A stretch of 64,000 nucleotides of DNA from UBA11986 sp031402435 (lineage in GTDB: Bacteria; Bacteroidota; Ignavibacteria; UBA10030; UBA6906): the NCBI GenBank assembly GCA_031402435.1, contig JANNSJ010000029.1, positions 1 to 64,000 on the forward strand. The letters run 5' to 3'. The translations under genes were made by a program, and so were the position numbers. Shown here in pieces: positions 41,637 through 49,875 of the stretch. Below the pieces are notes generated by a model. It had not been told where the DNA came from and did no database searches. It saw nothing but the letters and a program-made list of their open reading frames with translations. Numbering within the stretch: position 1 is the stretch's first letter; every line of letters starts with the position of its first letter.

Positions 41637-42920
41637 ATGAGCGCAGTCCGAAAAATCTTCAAGGTCTCCGGCATCATTCTGGGAGTGATTATACTTTTGC
41701 TCCTTTGTGGCCTGGTATACTCCTCCATTCGTTGGGATGCGGCTGTTGAGCGATCGGTGCGTGAGTTCAAGGCGCCACAAGACTCTGCCACGCTGGCGCG
41801 TGGTGAATTCCTCTTCGTGAAATCGCTGAACTGCTTGTCGTGCCATGCAGGTGAAGGTCAATCAAATACCGCGGCGGCCGGTGGAATGAAGTTTGACCTG
41901 ACGACCTTGAGTCCGAGTCTCGGGGTATACTATGCACGCAACATCACGCCCGATGTTGAAACGGGGATCGGCGGATGGACTGACGGCGAAATTGTCCGGT
42001 CGATCCGCGAAGGTGTTCGCAAGGATGGCAGAGTTCTTTTTCCCATCATGCCTGTGGATCCGTTGAACGGACTTTCGGATGATGATGTGCTCGCGCTCGT
42101 TGCATATCTGCGCACTCTTCCACCTGTCAAGAATCATGTGCCGGAACGGGTGCCTTCCTTGTTTGCTAAGACGCTCTTGAGTCTCGGCGTTATTGGACCG
42201 ATGAAACAGCAGACGGAGCCGATCATTGCGCCGCAACGGGCGATTACACCGGAATATGGCAAGTATGTCGCGAAGCATGCATCGCTCTGCTCAGACTGCC
42301 ACACACCGCGCAATCTCATGAACGGCGAGTTCTACTATGACAGCCTCTTGGCCGGAGGGTCAATTCATTTTGGAGAAGGAGAGGATGTTCCTGTTCGTTC
42401 GTTTGCTTCCAACATCACGCCGGATTCCTCGACGGGCATCGGGCGATGGACAGAGGAACAATTCCTTGATATGATGCGGACGGGCATGGGGCCGGATGGC
42501 AAGGTGCGCACGCGGCATATGCCTTACGCATTCTTCGGACTCTGGGATTCTCTTGAACTCAGAGCTGTCTACTCATTCATCCGCTCGATACCGCCTGTGC
42601 TTCGTTCAGTTGCGAAGAGCGAATTCGTTGGCGATGCTATAGCCGCTGACCAGCAAGTGAAGGGGAAGGGCGTGTTCAATTCGTACTGCGTGCCTTGTCA
42701 CGGAACAGAAGGCAAGGGCGCGCTGCCGACAAATGTTCTCCTTGCTGAGGTGGCTCCTACATTGACAGATGCCGAACTGAAAGAATTCATCATGGTGGGG
42801 AACTCCGGACTACGGATGCCGGGATTCGTGAAGACGCTTACAGAGAAGGAGCTTGATGCTGTTGTTACGTACGTCCGATCCTGGAAGGCCCAGCCAACAC
42901 TGGCAACAGGGAGGGAGTAA
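41637..42920 (+). CDS. Triheme c-type cytochrome (alcohol/gluconate dehydrogenase cytochrome-subunit-like)
   Basis: A 427-residue exported cytochrome with an N-terminal membrane anchor (about 10-30; GIILGVIILLLLCGLVY) and three CxxCH heme sites: Cys66-Cys69-His70, Cys218-Cys221-His222 and Cys351-Cys354-His355. Three similar cytochrome c domains (RNITPDVETGIGGWTDGEI; SNITPDSSTGIGRWTEEQF) resemble the cytochrome subunits of membrane dehydrogenases. No dehydrogenase gene lies next to it, so the donor is not known. ATG start; the convergent HEAT-like gene ends 95 bp away. Confidence 0.92.
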   Translation: MSAVRKIFKVSGIILGVIILLLLCGLVYSSIRWDAAVERSVREFKAPQDSATLARGEFLFVKSLNCLSCHAGEGQSNTAAAGGMKFDLTTLSPSLGVYYARNITPDVETGIGGWTDGEIVRSIREGVRKDGRVLFPIMPVDPLNGLSDDDVLALVAYLRTLPPVKNHVPERVPSLFAKTLLSLGVIGPMKQQTEPIIAPQRAITPEYGKYVAKHASLCSDCHTPRNLMNGEFYYDSLLAGGSIHFGEGEDVPVRSFASNITPDSSTGIGRWTEEQFLDMMRTGMGPDGKVRTRHMPYAFFGLWDSLELRAVYSFIRSIPPVLRSVAKSEFVGDAIAADQQVKGKGVFNSYCVPCHGTEGKGALPTNVLLAEVAPTLTDAELKEFIMVGNSGLRMPGFVKTLTEKELDAVVTYVRSWKAQPTLATGRE

Positions 42921-43015
42921 CTGAAGCCTGTTGGTCGGGCAGGGACAGCTTGCCCCACCCATGGAGATTTCTGAGCAGGCGGGTCCGACCCACTGCTATT
43001 GATGAAGTGGGGCGA

Positions 43016-43696
43016 CTACCCTGATCGTCCGAATTGCATTTGTTGCTGCGACTTCGCTCCTGCAATTTTTGCAGAAGAACTTTTCTTCAACTCCTTCTCG
43101 ATCCGTTTCCGCTTTGATTCCTTCGCCACTTCTCCAAGTCTCGACAACAGCGTCTTCGCAAACGCTTGCTTGTTCTTTTCGCTGATGACGGGCAGCGCGT
43201 TCTCGGCATACATCGGTAGCTGGTTGGTCGGACAAGTTTTCAACTGTCTGATGAGAAGCGGGAATGCTTTTCCGACATATTGCTTCATCGAGGCAAGCTT
43301 GATGAGTATACCTACTGCGTGATCTCTGGCAATAACAGAGTCGCCGTCTGCGGCCTTCATGATGTTTCCAAGAGCACCAAACACCAGTTTGGGATTTTCA
43401 GGTGTCAACATATCAAGAGCTATCATAGCGCCCCACACGAGCCGGTTGTTTTTGTTGGCGGGCAGTGCAACGAACTCTTTGGCGTACGGGGCAATCAATA
43501 CAGACGCCTGATACCCGATCTCATACAACACCTTGATACAATCGGACTGGACGTTCTTGTCCTTGTTGGCGAGATTTTCGACAAGCTCCTTGACGGCGTT
43601 CTTGTCCCGTTTGTCAACAATGCGTTTGGCAAGCTCCTGGTTGGGGACTTCGTCCCTGCGGCCAAGTGAAATTGCCAACTTATCGAGGATGGTCAA
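43016..43696 (-). CDS. HEAT/ARM-repeat-like protein
   Basis: A 226-residue cytosolic all-helical protein. Repeated helical pairs with LxxL spacing (LVENLANKDKNVQSDCIKVL, VWGAMIALDMLTPENPKLVF, AVGILIKLASMKQYVGKAFP) suggest HEAT or ARM repeats, with a basic C-terminus (KRKRIEKELKKSS). A TTG start is used, with GGGAG upstream at eight bases. It follows the small lipoprotein gene by 3 bp, so the two form one operon. Function is not evident; protein-protein scaffolding is the usual role of such repeats. Confidence 0.75.
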   Translation of the reverse strand: MTILDKLAISLGRRDEVPNQELAKRIVDKRDKNAVKELVENLANKDKNVQSDCIKVLYEIGYQASVLIAPYAKEFVALPANKNNRLVWGAMIALDMLTPENPKLVFGALGNIMKAADGDSVIARDHAVGILIKLASMKQYVGKAFPLLIRQLKTCPTNQLPMYAENALPVISEKNKQAFAKTLLSRLGEVAKESKRKRIEKELKKSSSAKIAGAKSQQQMQFGRSG

Positions 43697-43699
43697 TCT

Positions 43700-43918
43700 T
43701 CAGACTCCCTTATCTGGTTTGCAGTACGGACATGGTCGCAAGTGTTGCGCGATTGCATCGGCAACGCTGATTGTCGTTGAATGCGCCATGTGCAACTTCC
43801 CGCAGTTCGCCCTGTGGTAGCTCTTTGTTTTCTCAACGACGACAACCTGATCGTCACGGGTGTTTCCGCATGATGCGAATAGAAGAACAATGAGCAGGAG
43901 ATGCTTAGGGAGTTTCAT
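43700..43918 (-). CDS. Small lipoprotein with YHR-C-x-C-x2-C motif
   Basis: A 72-residue protein. The N-terminus ends in a lipobox (LLLIVLLFASC), so Cys17 would be lipidated. The rest holds YHRANC, then a gap, then PCPYCKP, the same Cys spacing seen in a small zinc-binding domain found at the end of some secreted nucleases. The cysteines therefore may bind zinc. It is too short for a catalytic domain and no partner nuclease is nearby. It is the first gene of a pair with the HEAT-like gene. Confidence 0.65.
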   Translation of the reverse strand: MKLPKHLLLIVLLFASCGNTRDDQVVVVEKTKSYHRANCGKLHMAHSTTISVADAIAQHLRPCPYCKPDKGV

Positions 43919-43924
43919 TGTGTC

Positions 43925-44704
43925 TTACCTCAGAAGAACCAAATGTTTAGTCTGAACAGTCTGATCGGTGGTAAGGCGATAGTAATATACACCACTCGAC
44001 AAACCATCCGCGTTCCATTGTATCGAATGAAAACCTGCAGAGAGCCGTTCATTCACCAGGGTTTCCACATGCCTACCAAGGATATCGTAGATCGTGAGAG
44101 TCACGGTGCTTGAGTGGGACAACGAGAACCCTATCTGAGTGGAAGGATTAAATGGATTTGGAAAGTTCTGATCCAGAGAGGCCTCAACCGGAATGGGTTC
44201 GTTGGAAACACCGGTCACATGAGGAGTTGTGCCAGACACCGGGAAGGTTTGGTTGAGACAGTTTGTAACACCGCAGCCACTTCCTGTGAACATTACCCTG
44301 AACGTTCCACCCCAGGATGTATCACTCGTGAACCTGCCCTGAAGAGAATATGTTTCTGTGCATCCACCAGGTCCACTGGGTACGGTTGCACTGACAGCGA
44401 AAGTACTGTCATTGCAATTGATCGTACCCGTGAGAGCCGGAGGTGAACCTCCAGGTGAGCCGGTGACACGGATATTTCCACTCCCTTGGTTGGTAAATTC
44501 CCATGCCGAGTAGTTGAAGATAACAACCGTAGGGGGAGGAATAATGAAACTTTCACACGAATACGAAACAGACGGAAGTGAAGAGTACGTTCCGAAGACG
44601 ATACACTGTGCCTGGGCATGGGAGGCAACCATGGCACAATACATCAGCAGGAGAGCCCCATGAGTCGACCGTTGGGAGCCGGAATATTTCTTTAATATTG
44701 ACAT
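43925..44704 (-). CDS. Secreted protein with type IX secretion C-terminal sorting domain
   Basis: A 259-residue secreted protein. The signal peptide (about 1-32) precedes a beta-rich cargo domain with many cysteines and Thr/Ser/Gly (about 33-170). The C-terminal sorting domain (about 180-259) has DQNFPNPFNPSTQIGFSL, VTLTIYDILGRHVETLV, and WNADGLSSGVYYYRL, which direct type IX export and surface anchoring. The cargo is not recognised. ATG at 44704 with AAAGGA upstream; the TTG at 44725 is in frame. Presence of such proteins supports an FCB-group host. Confidence 0.88.
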   Translation of the reverse strand: MSILKKYSGSQRSTHGALLLMYCAMVASHAQAQCIVFGTYSSLPSVSYSCESFIIPPPTVVIFNYSAWEFTNQGSGNIRVTGSPGGSPPALTGTINCNDSTFAVSATVPSGPGGCTETYSLQGRFTSDTSWGGTFRVMFTGSGCGVTNCLNQTFPVSGTTPHVTGVSNEPIPVEASLDQNFPNPFNPSTQIGFSLSHSSTVTLTIYDILGRHVETLVNERLSAGFHSIQWNADGLSSGVYYYRLTTDQTVQTKHLVLLR

Positions 44705-44770
44705 TGGGCTTTCTATCCTTTCCAATCGCGGAGCGCTATGAATGCGATTTCACTGTTGAATCCGAAGCCG

Positions 44771-45179
44771 TCACTCGAAATTGTAATCCAACTCAAAACG
44801 ATAACCTTCCCGATTGGCAAGATACATCCCAGTTCCATAAATGCCTTTGAGTTGACCGGTACCCGAGCCCTTTACAATCCGCAGCGTGGATTGTGCAGCC
44901 CCGCCTTCGAAGGTGCCGTGTCTTCGAGGACAATGCTTCCCGGCTTCCCCAGTAATGCCCCATCAAGATAGATGAGACCCACGTAAGAGGCAGAGCTTTG
45001 TGTTGATCCTTCGGGTCAAAGTGACTGTAGAACATCAGATATTCGACGGACGCCTTGCCTTCGATTTCTCCACTGAGACTGTATTCGACAGAGGCCTTCG
45101 TCATTTTGCTTTCGGGAGTCATTTGTTGATAACTTGACTCTTCCCACTTTTTCACCGTGTAGGTTCCTTTGGCTTTCAT
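44771..45179 (-). pseudogene. DUF3224-family gene broken by two single-base losses
   Basis: The start ATG (45179) encodes MKAKGTYTVKKWEE, typical of DUF3224. The frame then shifts twice. After HKA the family sequence resumes in another frame (ASYVGLIYLDGALLGKPGSI), and after LEDT it resumes in a third frame (GTFEGGAAQSTLRIVKGSGT to LDYNFE then TGA at 44771-44773). Each change is cured by adding one base: an A in a run near 44998 and a G near 44919. Both are homopolymer -1 changes, so either the gene is decaying or these are sequencing errors. DUF3224 proteins are small beta-barrels of unknown role. Confidence 0.75.
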
Positions 45180-45204
45180 TTGGATCTCCGTACAACAGGT
45201 TTGT

Positions 45205-45609
45205 TCATTCTTCTTTTTTCGGAAAAGGAGGAACGTTCCCGAATAGCTTTTCGATGGAAACGGATCCGACATTCTGAAAATGGTGACCATCGAAAAACTT
45301 GTAAGGACCATTGAAATATACATTGCTGCCTGATGTGCCAAACACATACACATAGCCTTTCCCAGTTCCTTGATCCTCGCGGACAGCTGCAAGCTCACCC
45401 AAGACCGCAATACCCTCAGGCGAAATACTCGATGTTCCATAACCTGAAATGTAAGCAGCCGAAAGACCAGGTAGTTTTTGTAATTGACTAGGGAGAGAAG
45501 TAACTGGATATGGGTAAACAGATCCCGCGGACATTGTGCTTCCAGTTACGGCATGAGCCTCGGAATTATTAATAAGATGCCATTCTGGACGCCATTGATC
45601 TTTTGCCAT
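45205..45609 (-). CDS. Hypothetical protein upstream of the DUF3224 pseudogene
   Basis: A 134-residue protein that I do not recognise. It has no signal peptide, is rich in Gly, Ser, Tyr and Val (GKGYVYVFGTSGSNVYFN), and ends in a Lys-Glu run (FPKKEE). Codon use appears more AT-rich than the housekeeping genes. It starts with ATG preceded by GAGAGGA, and the DUF3224 gene starts 25 bp after its stop, so they were probably co-transcribed. It may be cytosolic or non-classically exported. Confidence 0.55.
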   Translation of the reverse strand: MAKDQWRPEWHLINNSEAHAVTGSTMSAGSVYPYPVTSLPSQLQKLPGLSAAYISGYGTSSISPEGIAVLGELAAVREDQGTGKGYVYVFGTSGSNVYFNGPYKFFDGHHFQNVGSVSIEKLFGNVPPFPKKEE

Positions 45610-45650
45610 ACGATCCTCTCAGCCTTTCGCAGAGAACTCACATTACCACC

Positions 45651-45681
45651 TTGCCCGATGCGCAATTGTTGCATCAGGCAA
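45651..45681. repeat. Hairpin overlapping the HNH gene 3' end
   Basis: TTGCCCGATGC (45651-45661) and GCATCAGGCAA (45671-45681) form an 11-bp stem with one mismatch and a 9-base loop. The HNH stop codon lies inside the right arm. There is no T-tract on either strand, so it may slow decay or terminate weakly. Confidence 0.5.
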
Positions 45682-46396
45682 TCTTAGCCGCCTTCTCGCG
45701 GTTACACTTCTCGCATAGAAGTTGAATGTTCCTATCTGTGTTGGAGCCGCCTTTGGAAATCGGAATAATGTGATCGTACTCGAGCTTTTCTTTTGAACCA
45801 CACTCAACGCACTTACCTTGATCTCTACGCCAAACTGTTAGTTTGACATCGGGAGGTATGTAACGATCGGGCTCGTTACTTGCGTTGGCGGACAATGGAA
45901 GAAAGTCAGGCTCAATAAGAATCTGAAGAGTGTCAAGCATATATTCAATTTCCACTAATACTATTGAATTGATGCACCAGTGAATTTTAAATATTCCCAT
46001 CGAACCAAGTTTCCTGAGAACGTGACCCTCAATTTCTTTTGGTGACGACTCGGTGCCTTTAAGAAGTTCACAAATTGGTTGCAGCTCGCTTCCAACTTGT
46101 TTCAGACGTTCTGATCCAAAGCGTTGGAGAACAGCAACATTGTTGAAAAAAAGGCTGTAGAATATGGTCAAGGTTTCTCGTATTTCGATTATCTTTTTGA
46201 CACTATCTGAAAACAGCATTAACGCTTTTGCCTCCTGACCATTCTGCACCAAGCTCTTGACCTCATTGTCTAGTGAAGACAGGGATATTTGATAGTCCTC
46301 CCTGAGTTTGTCAATAAACGTTTGCTTCAAAGTTGGTGATGTTTGTGCTGAAGGCGATTGTTCAATTCCCTGTTGCGAGGATGAGCTGCCGATCAT
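45674..46396 (-). CDS. HNH endonuclease-domain protein
   Basis: A 240-residue protein. Residues of about 1-175 are a helical domain of unknown type with coiled-coil character. The C-terminus has an HNH endonuclease domain with zinc cysteines: KLTVWRRDQGKCVECG, then KLEYDHIIPISKGGSN and LLCEKCNREKA. The catalytic His of the motif is in YDHIIP. The gene is visibly more AT-rich than its neighbours, hinting at horizontal gain. No partner restriction subunit, toxin partner or prophage gene is next to it. ATG with GGAGAA upstream. Confidence 0.88.
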   Translation of the reverse strand: MIGSSSSQQGIEQSPSAQTSPTLKQTFIDKLREDYQISLSSLDNEVKSLVQNGQEAKALMLFSDSVKKIIEIRETLTIFYSLFFNNVAVLQRFGSERLKQVGSELQPICELLKGTESSPKEIEGHVLRKLGSMGIFKIHWCINSIVLVEIEYMLDTLQILIEPDFLPLSANASNEPDRYIPPDVKLTVWRRDQGKCVECGSKEKLEYDHIIPISKGGSNTDRNIQLLCEKCNREKAAKIA

Positions 46397-46444
46397 TGTT
46401 TCTCCAATGGTTTAACTGTTATAGAACTAATTTTTGTCCGGATT

Positions 46445-47167
46445 TCATATCCCCGCAAACCACTCGTACCCTTGATCTTCCCAGTAGCCTCCGGGCTTTT
46501 CGTTTGTCACTTCAAGAGCAGAGATCCATTTGGCGCTCTTGTAGCCGAGCTTCGTCGGCATCGTAATGCGTACGGGGGCGCCATGCTCGATCGTGAGCGG
46601 CTTGTTGTATGCTTCGTAGCAAAGCAATGTTTGTGGGTGGAGCGCGCTGGGCATATCGTACCCGGTATAGTAGTCGTCTCCGCATTTCACTGAGATGTAC
46701 TTGGCATTCATGTCCGCACCAACGGATTGCAGAAACTCCCGCAACGGAGTGCCGCCCCAGCGCGGGATCATACTCCATCCCTCAACGCAGCAGTGTCGCG
46801 TGTTCATCACTCGTTTGGGCACCGCAGCGATCTGAGCCAGCGAGTTTTCTCCTGGCTTGCTCACCAGTCCTTCAACCGTTAGCGTCCAGTTTGGAATATC
46901 GATGGGAGGTGTATCGGTGTCGTAGTTGTTCACGCGGAAACCATCTTCAGGAGTCAGCTCGTTCATCGTATATTCAGGCGCCAGCTTGTCGGGATCAAAG
47001 ACTTTCTCCTGTACCCAGTCGTTAAACTTCTGGAAGGACAGCAGGAAAGAATCCACCGACCCCGACGCGGTGTAATCACAACCGGTAAGTAACGCAAGCG
47101 GCGAGAATCTTATGTTGGAACGCCGGGTGATCGGGTGTGAAAAGAGAGGTTGTTTGTTGGGCTCCAT
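46445..47167 (-). CDS. Molybdopterin-dependent oxidoreductase (sulfite oxidase/YedY-like)
   Basis: A 240-residue protein with an oxidoreductase molybdopterin-binding domain. The pyranopterin-Mo ligand Cys lies in RHCCVEGWSMIP, with WGGTPLREFL and the C-terminal RITMPTKLGYKSAKWI block also present. The N-terminus has twin arginines (ITRRSNI) and a lipobox-like LLTGC but only a short hydrophobic stretch between, so an export signal may be damaged or atypical. The substrate (sulfite, methionine sulfoxide or other) is unknown. The heme partner subunit is not seen nearby. Confidence 0.85.
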   Translation of the reverse strand: MEPNKQPLFSHPITRRSNIRFSPLALLTGCDYTASGSVDSFLLSFQKFNDWVQEKVFDPDKLAPEYTMNELTPEDGFRVNNYDTDTPPIDIPNWTLTVEGLVSKPGENSLAQIAAVPKRVMNTRHCCVEGWSMIPRWGGTPLREFLQSVGADMNAKYISVKCGDDYYTGYDMPSALHPQTLLCYEAYNKPLTIEHGAPVRITMPTKLGYKSAKWISALEVTNEKPGGYWEDQGYEWFAGI

Positions 47168-47206
47168 ACTTTTCTCAGTGCTCTTTGTGTCTCCGTGGTA
47201 AGGCTC

Positions 47207-48199
47207 TTAAGCTTTCGTTGCCCCCATGACAGCATTGATTGCCGCAACATTTACGATGTCTTCAACGCTGCATCCGCGTGAAAGGTCGAAGGCGGGCTTC
47301 TTCAATCCCTGCACAATAGGTCCCACCGCCTCCGCTCCCGCCAATCGTTGCGCCATCTTGTACCCGATGTTGCCCGCGTCGAGATCAGGGAAGATGAGAA
47401 CGTTGGCCCTGCCGCCAACCGGACTGCCCGGCGCTTTGCTCTGCGAAACCTTCGGAACAATTGCTGCATCGAGTTGAAGTTCACCATCAACAAGAAGGTC
47501 GGGACGTTTCTTCTGTAGGATTGCCGTCGCCTGTTGCACTTTCTCAACACGTGGATGGCTTGCGCTTCCTTTTGTTGAAAACGAAAGCATTGCAACCCGC
47601 GGTTGTTCTCCGGTCAATCGCTTGTGGTTATCGGCGGTCGATGCGCCGATATCCGCCAGCTGCTCGGCGTTGGGCTCGGGAACAACAGCGCAATCTGCGA
47701 ATGAGTAAGCCTGTTGCGGGAAGATCATCAGAAAGAAGCTCGACACCACGGTGATGTTCTCGGCAAGCCCGATAATTTGAATACCGGCGCGCAGCACATC
47801 GCCGGTTGTTGAAAGCGAGCCGGCAACGCTGCCATCCGCCATTCCTTCGCGCACCATCATCGCTCCGAAGAAGAGCGGGTTGGTCATCTGCTTCTGGGCG
47901 TCTTCAAACTGTATTCCTTTGGCTTTCCTCAAATTGAAAAACACGTGGGAGAAGTCGCTGAGCTTGTCGGACTTCTTCGGATCGACGACGCGAATACCCG
48001 AGAGCGACGTCCCGATCTTTTTCGCCTGTGCCTCAATTGCCTGGGCATCGCCAATGAGAATCGGTGCAACAATCCCTTGGTCAGTGAGAATGCGTGCCGC
48101 CTGAATTGATCGCTCGTCCGTTGCATCGGGAAGTACAATGGTCTTCTTGAGAGTCTTTGCCTTGGCAAGTATTCCGGTCATGAGTTCTGAAGGTAGCAT
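47207..48199 (-). CDS. pta: Phosphate acetyltransferase
   Basis: Interconverts acetyl-CoA and acetyl phosphate. The 330-residue enzyme is the short Pta form without the N-terminal DRTGG or P-loop extension. Conserved blocks include TIVLPDATDERSIQAARIL, MVREGMADGSVAGSLSTTGD, FADCAVVPEPNAEQLADI and ANVLIFPDLDAGNIGYKM. No acetate kinase gene lies next to it. It faces miaB across a 344-bp gap. A fragment resembling the dispersed CTCTTTGTGTCTCCGTGG repeat precedes the molybdopterin enzyme gene downstream. Confidence 0.96.
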   Translation of the reverse strand: MLPSELMTGILAKAKTLKKTIVLPDATDERSIQAARILTDQGIVAPILIGDAQAIEAQAKKIGTSLSGIRVVDPKKSDKLSDFSHVFFNLRKAKGIQFEDAQKQMTNPLFFGAMMVREGMADGSVAGSLSTTGDVLRAGIQIIGLAENITVVSSFFLMIFPQQAYSFADCAVVPEPNAEQLADIGASTADNHKRLTGEQPRVAMLSFSTKGSASHPRVEKVQQATAILQKKRPDLLVDGELQLDAAIVPKVSQSKAPGSPVGGRANVLIFPDLDAGNIGYKMAQRLAGAEAVGPIVQGLKKPAFDLSRGCSVEDIVNVAAINAVMGATKA

Positions 48200-48543
48200 A
48201 GCGAAACAGGATTGATAGTCGTGAATGGTCAGAGTATGTCGTTGCGGTGAAAAGATACGAAAGTCCTGGCAAGTGTGCCAACTTGATTTAAAAGGATGAG
48301 GATTTGCCGTCTCTGATCAGGCGATTGTCGCTGCAATGGGTCAAGCCAAACATTCTGGCAGACAGGTGATTGCTTACTGTGAGCTTGCGGCTGTGACTTA
48401 TTGGCACTGGATTGACACATCATGCCGATAATCGTTGAAATTAAAAAGAATTAACGGAGATTTGGCGTGCCTTTTTTGCTTTTCTGTCATCCGATGTCTA
48501 AATTTACAGCGCTTTCCCCCTGCTCCATTTTGTCATAACCCCA
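48200..48543. other. Divergent gene-free gap between pta and miaB
   Basis: This 344-bp region has no convincing gene. It holds a short palindrome TGGCA-AGTG-TGCCA (48267-48280) near pta. A Bacteroidota-style promoter match lies before miaB: TTTG (48475-48478), a 20-base spacer and TAAATTTA (48499-48506), seven of eight bases of TAnnTTTG. The rest is moderately AT-rich. Promoter calls here are tentative. Confidence 0.3.
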
Positions 48544-49875
48544 GTGCCAAAGAAAATCTATATAGAAACGTACGGCTGCCAAATGAACGTGGCCGATTCT
48601 GAAGTCGTTGGTGGTATCCTCCGAAAGGAGGGGTATACCTTCACCAAGGATCTGACAGACGCCGACGTTATCTTGGTCAACACCTGTGCGATCAGGGACA
48701 ATGCCGAGGTGCGCATTTACGGACGGCTTGGCTTATTCAGCCGGCAAAAGAAGGAACGACCGGGCGTTGTGGTTGGCGTACTCGGCTGTATGGCCGAGCG
48801 ATTGCGAGTACAGTTGGTGGAAGAGGAACGCGTCGTTGATTTGGTTGTCGGTCCTGATGAATACAGGAAGCTTCCAGAACTGCTTGACCGTGCCTACCAG
48901 GGCGAGCGGGGAATAGCGGTGAAACTTTCGCGTGTGGAGAATTACGAAGACATTATTCCGCTCCGGACGGAAGGCATCAGCGCGTGGCTTTCGGTAATGC
49001 GCGGATGCGACAAGTTCTGCTCGTTCTGCGTGGTGCCGTTTACGCGAGGGCGTGAGCGAAGCCGGTCGCTGTCGAGTGTTGTCGACGAAGTGCGTATGCT
49101 TGCCGGTCAGGGATTCAAAGAGGTGACACTCCTCGGACAGAATGTAAATTCATACAGCGATGGTGAATACGATTTCTCGGATTTGATGAAAATGGTTGCA
49201 GCAGTTGATCGGAACATACGCATTCGCTTTACCACGTCACATCCGCAGGACATGTCGGATAAGCTGATCGAGACAATTGCAACGAACGACAATATCTGCA
49301 AGTACATTCACCTGCCGGTACAATCAGGCTCGAACCGGATTCTTGAGTTGATGAGCCGTACCTACACAGTTGAACATTATCTCGGCCTCGTTGATAAGAT
49401 CCGCAGAGCTATACCGGGTGCAAGTTTTTCCACCGACATCATCTCCGGCTTCCCGACGGAAACTCGCGCTGAGCATGAAGCAACAATGTCTCTTATGCGG
49501 GAAGTGAAATATGATGGTGCGTATACCTTCAAGTACTCTCCCCGCGAGAACACCAAAGCCTGGCAAATGGTGGATGATATTTCCGAACAGGAAAAAGGAC
49601 AACGGGTAAATGAGATTACAACCATGCAGCATGAGATTTCACTTGAACTGAACACACCAATGGTTGGAAGGACAGAGCAGGTCTTGATTGACGGCGACAG
49701 CAGAAAGTCATCGGAAGAATGGGCTGCGCGCACAGACACAAACAAGGTCATCGTATTTCCCAAAGGAGATGAGCGTGCCGGGGATTTCGTTCATGTGCTC
49801 ATCCGGCAAGCAACCTCAACGGTCCTAATTGGTACGCGTGTCCCGGTAGATAACGAAATGGAGGAAGCGGCATGA
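48544..49875 (+). CDS. miaB: tRNA-2-methylthio-N6-dimethylallyladenosine synthase
   Basis: Radical SAM enzyme that adds a methylthio group to A37 of tRNAs reading UNN codons. The 443-residue protein has the N-terminal MTTase domain with its three cluster cysteines (YGCQMN, NTCAIR, GCMAE), the radical SAM motif RGCDKFCSFC, and a C-terminal TRAM domain. The start codon is GTG. The gene overlaps the next gene by 4 bp (ATGA). It heads a run with a SPOR protein, a sigma-54 activator and lptE, a gene order also known in Bacteroidota. Confidence 0.97.
   Translation: MPKKIYIETYGCQMNVADSEVVGGILRKEGYTFTKDLTDADVILVNTCAIRDNAEVRIYGRLGLFSRQKKERPGVVVGVLGCMAERLRVQLVEEERVVDLVVGPDEYRKLPELLDRAYQGERGIAVKLSRVENYEDIIPLRTEGISAWLSVMRGCDKFCSFCVVPFTRGRERSRSLSSVVDEVRMLAGQGFKEVTLLGQNVNSYSDGEYDFSDLMKMVAAVDRNIRIRFTTSHPQDMSDKLIETIATNDNICKYIHLPVQSGSNRILELMSRTYTVEHYLGLVDKIRRAIPGASFSTDIISGFPTETRAEHEATMSLMREVKYDGAYTFKYSPRENTKAWQMVDDISEQEKGQRVNEITTMQHEISLELNTPMVGRTEQVLIDGDSRKSSEEWAARTDTNKVIVFPKGDERAGDFVHVLIRQATSTVLIGTRVPVDNEMEEAA

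Noticed and set aside
44793..45440. 215-codon minus-strand frame as one intact gene
   Set aside because: It starts inside the upstream 134-residue gene and leaves the DUF3224 family frame after about 60 family residues; the real gene is frameshifted.
48200..48543. Sigma-54 promoter (ttggcactggattgac) before miaB
   Set aside because: The GG-N10-GC spacing required for -24/-12 promoters is not met.
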